Shown here piece after piece: positions 4,751 through 6,633 of a stretch of 6,633 nucleotides of DNA; within the stretch, counting starts at the first letter, position 1, and each line of letters opens with the position of its first letter. Below the pieces are notes generated by a model. The model ran no database searches and was not told the origin of the DNA. It was given only the letters and a program-made list of their open reading frames with translations. The DNA is from Paenibacillus sp. (GTDB lineage Bacteria > Bacillota > Bacilli > Paenibacillales > NBRC-103111). Position numbers and translations under genes: made by a program. The stretch spans positions 1-6,633 of the forward strand of contig JARBUQ010000265.1 in the NCBI GenBank assembly GCA_029239545.1. Reading direction: 5' to 3'.

Positions 4751-5761
4751 ATGAAACAAATACATGAAATACCGCTTTCCGTTCTGGACTTGGCTCCAGT
4801 CATCACAGGGGGCACGCCTGAGCAGTCCTTCCGCAATACGCTGGATCTTGCCCGCCATGCTGAGCAATGGGGCTACAATCGCTACTGGCTGGCAGAGCAT
4901 CATAATATGGCTGGCATCGCAAGTGCAGCCACCTCCGTCGTCATTGGATATGTGGCTGGCGGAACCGAGCGAATCCGCGTAGGATCAGGCGGCATTATGC
5001 TTCCTAACCATGCTCCTCTCGTCATTGCCGAGCAGTTCGGGACACTCGAATCCCTGTATCCCGGTCGTATAGATCTAGGACTAGGTCGGGCTCCCGGCTC
5101 TGATCAACCCGCAGCGCGTGCTTTGCGGAGAGGGCTTGGCAGCGACGGCAACGACTTCCCTGAGCTGCTGAGCGAGCTTCGCGGTTATTTCAATCCTGCT
5201 TCAGGGGGGCGCCCGTTGGGTGTAAGAGCAATCCCGGGTGAAGGGTTGGATATCCCGATCTGGCTGTTAGGCTCTAGCGGCTTCAGCGCACAGCTGGCTG
5301 GTCAGCTTGGCCTGCCCTTCGCCTTCGCCAGCCATTTCGCTCCCGACTATATCCTTCAAGCCCTGCAGCTCTATCACACCAACTTCCGTCCATCTGAGGC
5401 ACTGGATAAGCCTTACGTGATGATCGGAGTTAACGTATTCGCGGCGGATACGGATGAAGAAGCACAACTGCTCGCGTCCTCTATGCAGCAGCAATTTCTT
5501 AATATCGTACGCGGTCGGACCGGGCAGCTGCTGCCTCCGCTTCCCAATATGGACCAGCTCATAACCGATCAGGAACGAGTCATTCTGAATAACTACCTGC
5601 GTTACAGCGCCGTAGGTAATCACGATACCGTTCGAGCCAAGCTCCAGGCGATTCTGGATGAAACCCAAGCCGATGAGTTTATTATTTCCGGTATGATGTA
5701 TGAGCACCAAGCCCGGTTGAGGTCGTATGAGATTGTAGCCGAGGTCGGGCACAAGAAATAA
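4751..5761 (+). CDS. Luciferase-like (LLM class) flavin-dependent oxidoreductase, group 1
   Basis: With the ATG start it has 336 residues and belongs to the single-subunit luciferase-like oxidoreductases (group 1, with E. coli YhbW and Bacillus YvbT), TIM-barrel enzymes that use reduced FMN. Conserved blocks are IPLSVLDLAPV at 7-17, YWLAEHHNM at 45-53, RIRVGSGGIMLPNHAPL at about 75-91, YPGRIDLGLGRAPGSDQ at 103-119, and WLLGSSGFSAQLAGQLGLPF followed by AFASHF at 171-196. These are the core of the fold and the flavin pocket. The C-terminus (VGNHDTVRAKLQAILDET then DEFIISG) is also family-typical. The real substrate is unknown for this group. It has its own promoter and long leader, so it appears to be a single-gene unit, and it converges on the next gene across a shared terminator. 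Confidence 0.94.
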   Translation: MKQIHEIPLSVLDLAPVITGGTPEQSFRNTLDLARHAEQWGYNRYWLAEHHNMAGIASAATSVVIGYVAGGTERIRVGSGGIMLPNHAPLVIAEQFGTLESLYPGRIDLGLGRAPGSDQPAARALRRGLGSDGNDFPELLSELRGYFNPASGGRPLGVRAIPGEGLDIPIWLLGSSGFSAQLAGQLGLPFAFASHFAPDYILQALQLYHTNFRPSEALDKPYVMIGVNVFAADTDEEAQLLASSMQQQFLNIVRGRTGQLLPPLPNMDQLITDQERVILNNYLRYSAVGNHDTVRAKLQAILDETQADEFIISGMMYEHQARLRSYEIVAEVGHKK

Positions 5762-5773
5762 TCCTCAATAGAA

Positions 5774-5806
5774 AAGCCTCTGGAGCGCACATTACTCCAG
5801 AGGCTT
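5774..5806. terminator. Two-way intrinsic terminator between convergent genes
   Basis: A perfect 12-bp stem (5774-5785 with 5795-5806) encloses a 9-nt loop. The minus strand reads on into TTTTC, giving a proper T-run for the converging gene that ends at 5890, 83 nt away. The + strand has only TTCTGCGG after the stem, so it is a weaker stop for the luciferase-like gene, whose coding end is just 12 bp before it. Confidence 0.8.
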
Positions 5807-5889
5807 CTGCGGTTGTGTAAAGTTATGCGCGCAATGGTGGCGGGAACTATAAGTTTCTGGTTACAGGTTCCTGGTTTTGGTGTTTTGTA

Positions 5890-6633
5890 CTATGGAATAA
5901 GGGGCAGCTCCAGCTTCGCATTCGGATCATAGATCGAGTATGTGAAAGGGTAGATCGTTATATCTTCTTCCCCCAGACCCGCGTATCTTTCAAAACTGCT
6001 ATTGCCGCTCATCCATCTCGGCCCCTGCATCTCTCGTTTGTAAGCATCGATTTTGTTGCCGTTCTCCAAGACAACTGTCTGAACGATTCCGCCAAAATTA
6101 GCGTCATCACTCGAAGTTTCTACGACCAGATCATTTCCATCCCGATAATAAGTATAACGGACTTCAAATCCATCCATGACGGTAGTCACCGATTGTTTAG
6201 CAAGGCTGGGACTGCCGAGCTTAACCTGATAGTCCATTCCGCCTCTTTTTTGAATCCTCAGGCCACTTAAGATCATCTTCATGGGCTCTCCAGTAAGCTT
6301 AAGACTGGTTGGAACTTCGAACCTGTAGCTGAACCCTTCCCCTTCAGCAAACATTCCCCCAGCTATAAGTTGATCTCCGACTTGAAGTTGATGCTTGCCA
6401 TAGGTGAACAGCTCCTTCCAGTTGTCATCGAAGCCCTCTGCTATAGTGTTTACTTTGATCATAGAAGGAGTAACTACAAGCTCCGCCAAATGCTGACTGC
6501 GACCTGCATCCGCAAATTGTCCTGTTAAGGCCTTCTTGTAGGTGTTTTGTTTCGCAATAGCTGTCTCAAGTTTGAATGGAACCGTCCATTTCCCCTCCAC
6601 TCGCCCGGCAGCTTCAAGATAGCTTATATGAAA
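5890..6633 (-). CDS. 3' part of a DUF4179/DUF5643-like surface protein (truncated by the window edge)
   Basis: The frame runs open through the right edge, so the first codons lie outside the window; about 247 residues are visible. The GTG at 6600 lacks a ribosome binding site and is not the start, because coding sequence (FHISYLEAAGR) continues upstream of it. The visible part is beta-rich with no membrane segment. It resembles the extracellular C-terminal half of DUF4179 proteins of spore-formers: GKWTVPFKLET, then a linker, LVVTPSMIKV, and a DUF5643-like tail ending in KLELPLIP. In such proteins an N-terminal cytoplasmic part and one membrane helix come first, often next to a sigma-factor gene, and an anti-sigma-like role is suspected. 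The family call is by pattern recollection, not a search. Its stop is followed at 83 nt by a terminator. Confidence 0.6.
   Translation of the reverse strand, partial: FHISYLEAAGRVEGKWTVPFKLETAIAKQNTYKKALTGQFADAGRSQHLAELVVTPSMIKVNTIAEGFDDNWKELFTYGKHQLQVGDQLIAGGMFAEGEGFSYRFEVPTSLKLTGEPMKMILSGLRIQKRGGMDYQVKLGSPSLAKQSVTTVMDGFEVRYTYYRDGNDLVVETSSDDANFGGIVQTVVLENGNKIDAYKREMQGPRWMSGNSSFERYAGLGEEDITIYPFTYSIYDPNAKLELPLIP

Noticed and set aside
5267..5752. 161-codon minus-strand open frame antisense to the luciferase-like gene
   Set aside because: It lies wholly within a well-conserved gene, has no recognisable domain, and its composition reflects the opposite frame of a GC-richer coding region.
5820..5889. 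G/T-rich stretch with two CTGGTT copies downstream of the luciferase-like gene
   Set aside because: The repeats are too short and irregular to support a repeat or regulatory element.

Overview
The window looks like ordinary low-to-mid GC Bacillota chromosome, most like Paenibacillus or a close relative. This rests on strong AGGAGG-type ribosome binding sites, TTG and ATG starts, intrinsic terminators with T-runs, and the gene set: an AraC regulator with an N-terminal cupin beside a Gfo/Idh/MocA oxidoreductase, a YjlB-like cupin, a group-1 luciferase-like oxidoreductase, and the tail of a DUF4179/DUF5643-type surface protein. The genus is an inference; there is no rRNA or other phylogenetic marker.

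Layout from left to right: (1) the possible tail of an upstream gene, then uracil-DNA glycosylase (ung, +, 90-770), closed by a hairpin terminator; (2) a convergent ankyrin-repeat gene (-, 827-1492) with its own promoter and strong ribosome binding site; (3) an oxidoreductase (-, 1616-2695) lying 134 bp behind an AraC-family regulator (-, 2830-3747, TTG start), with no terminator visible between them, so they may form a two-gene unit that ends at the terminator at 1560-1597; (4) a 193-bp divergent control region; (5) a YjlB-type cupin (+, 3941-4444); (6) a 306-bp gene-free stretch with a long, nearly perfect hairpin, a clear sigma-A-type promoter and a leader carrying an inverted repeat; (7) a luciferase-like flavin oxidoreductase (+, 4751-5761; the true start is 27 bp inside the longest open frame); (8) a two-way terminator and the 3' part of a converging gene (-, 5890 to beyond 6633).

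Functionally, the regulator and the oxidoreductase are the best candidates for working together: a small-molecule-responsive AraC switch with an NAD(P)-dependent sugar or polyol dehydrogenase. The divergent cupin could share the control region. The other genes (DNA repair, ankyrin, luciferase-like, DUF4179-like) look like independent units. I see no transposase, phage gene, CRISPR array, tRNA or rRNA, and no convincing new multi-gene system. The most unusual signals are non-coding: the 45-bp hairpin at 4489-4533, and the inverted repeat at 3766-3788 in the araC-type leader.
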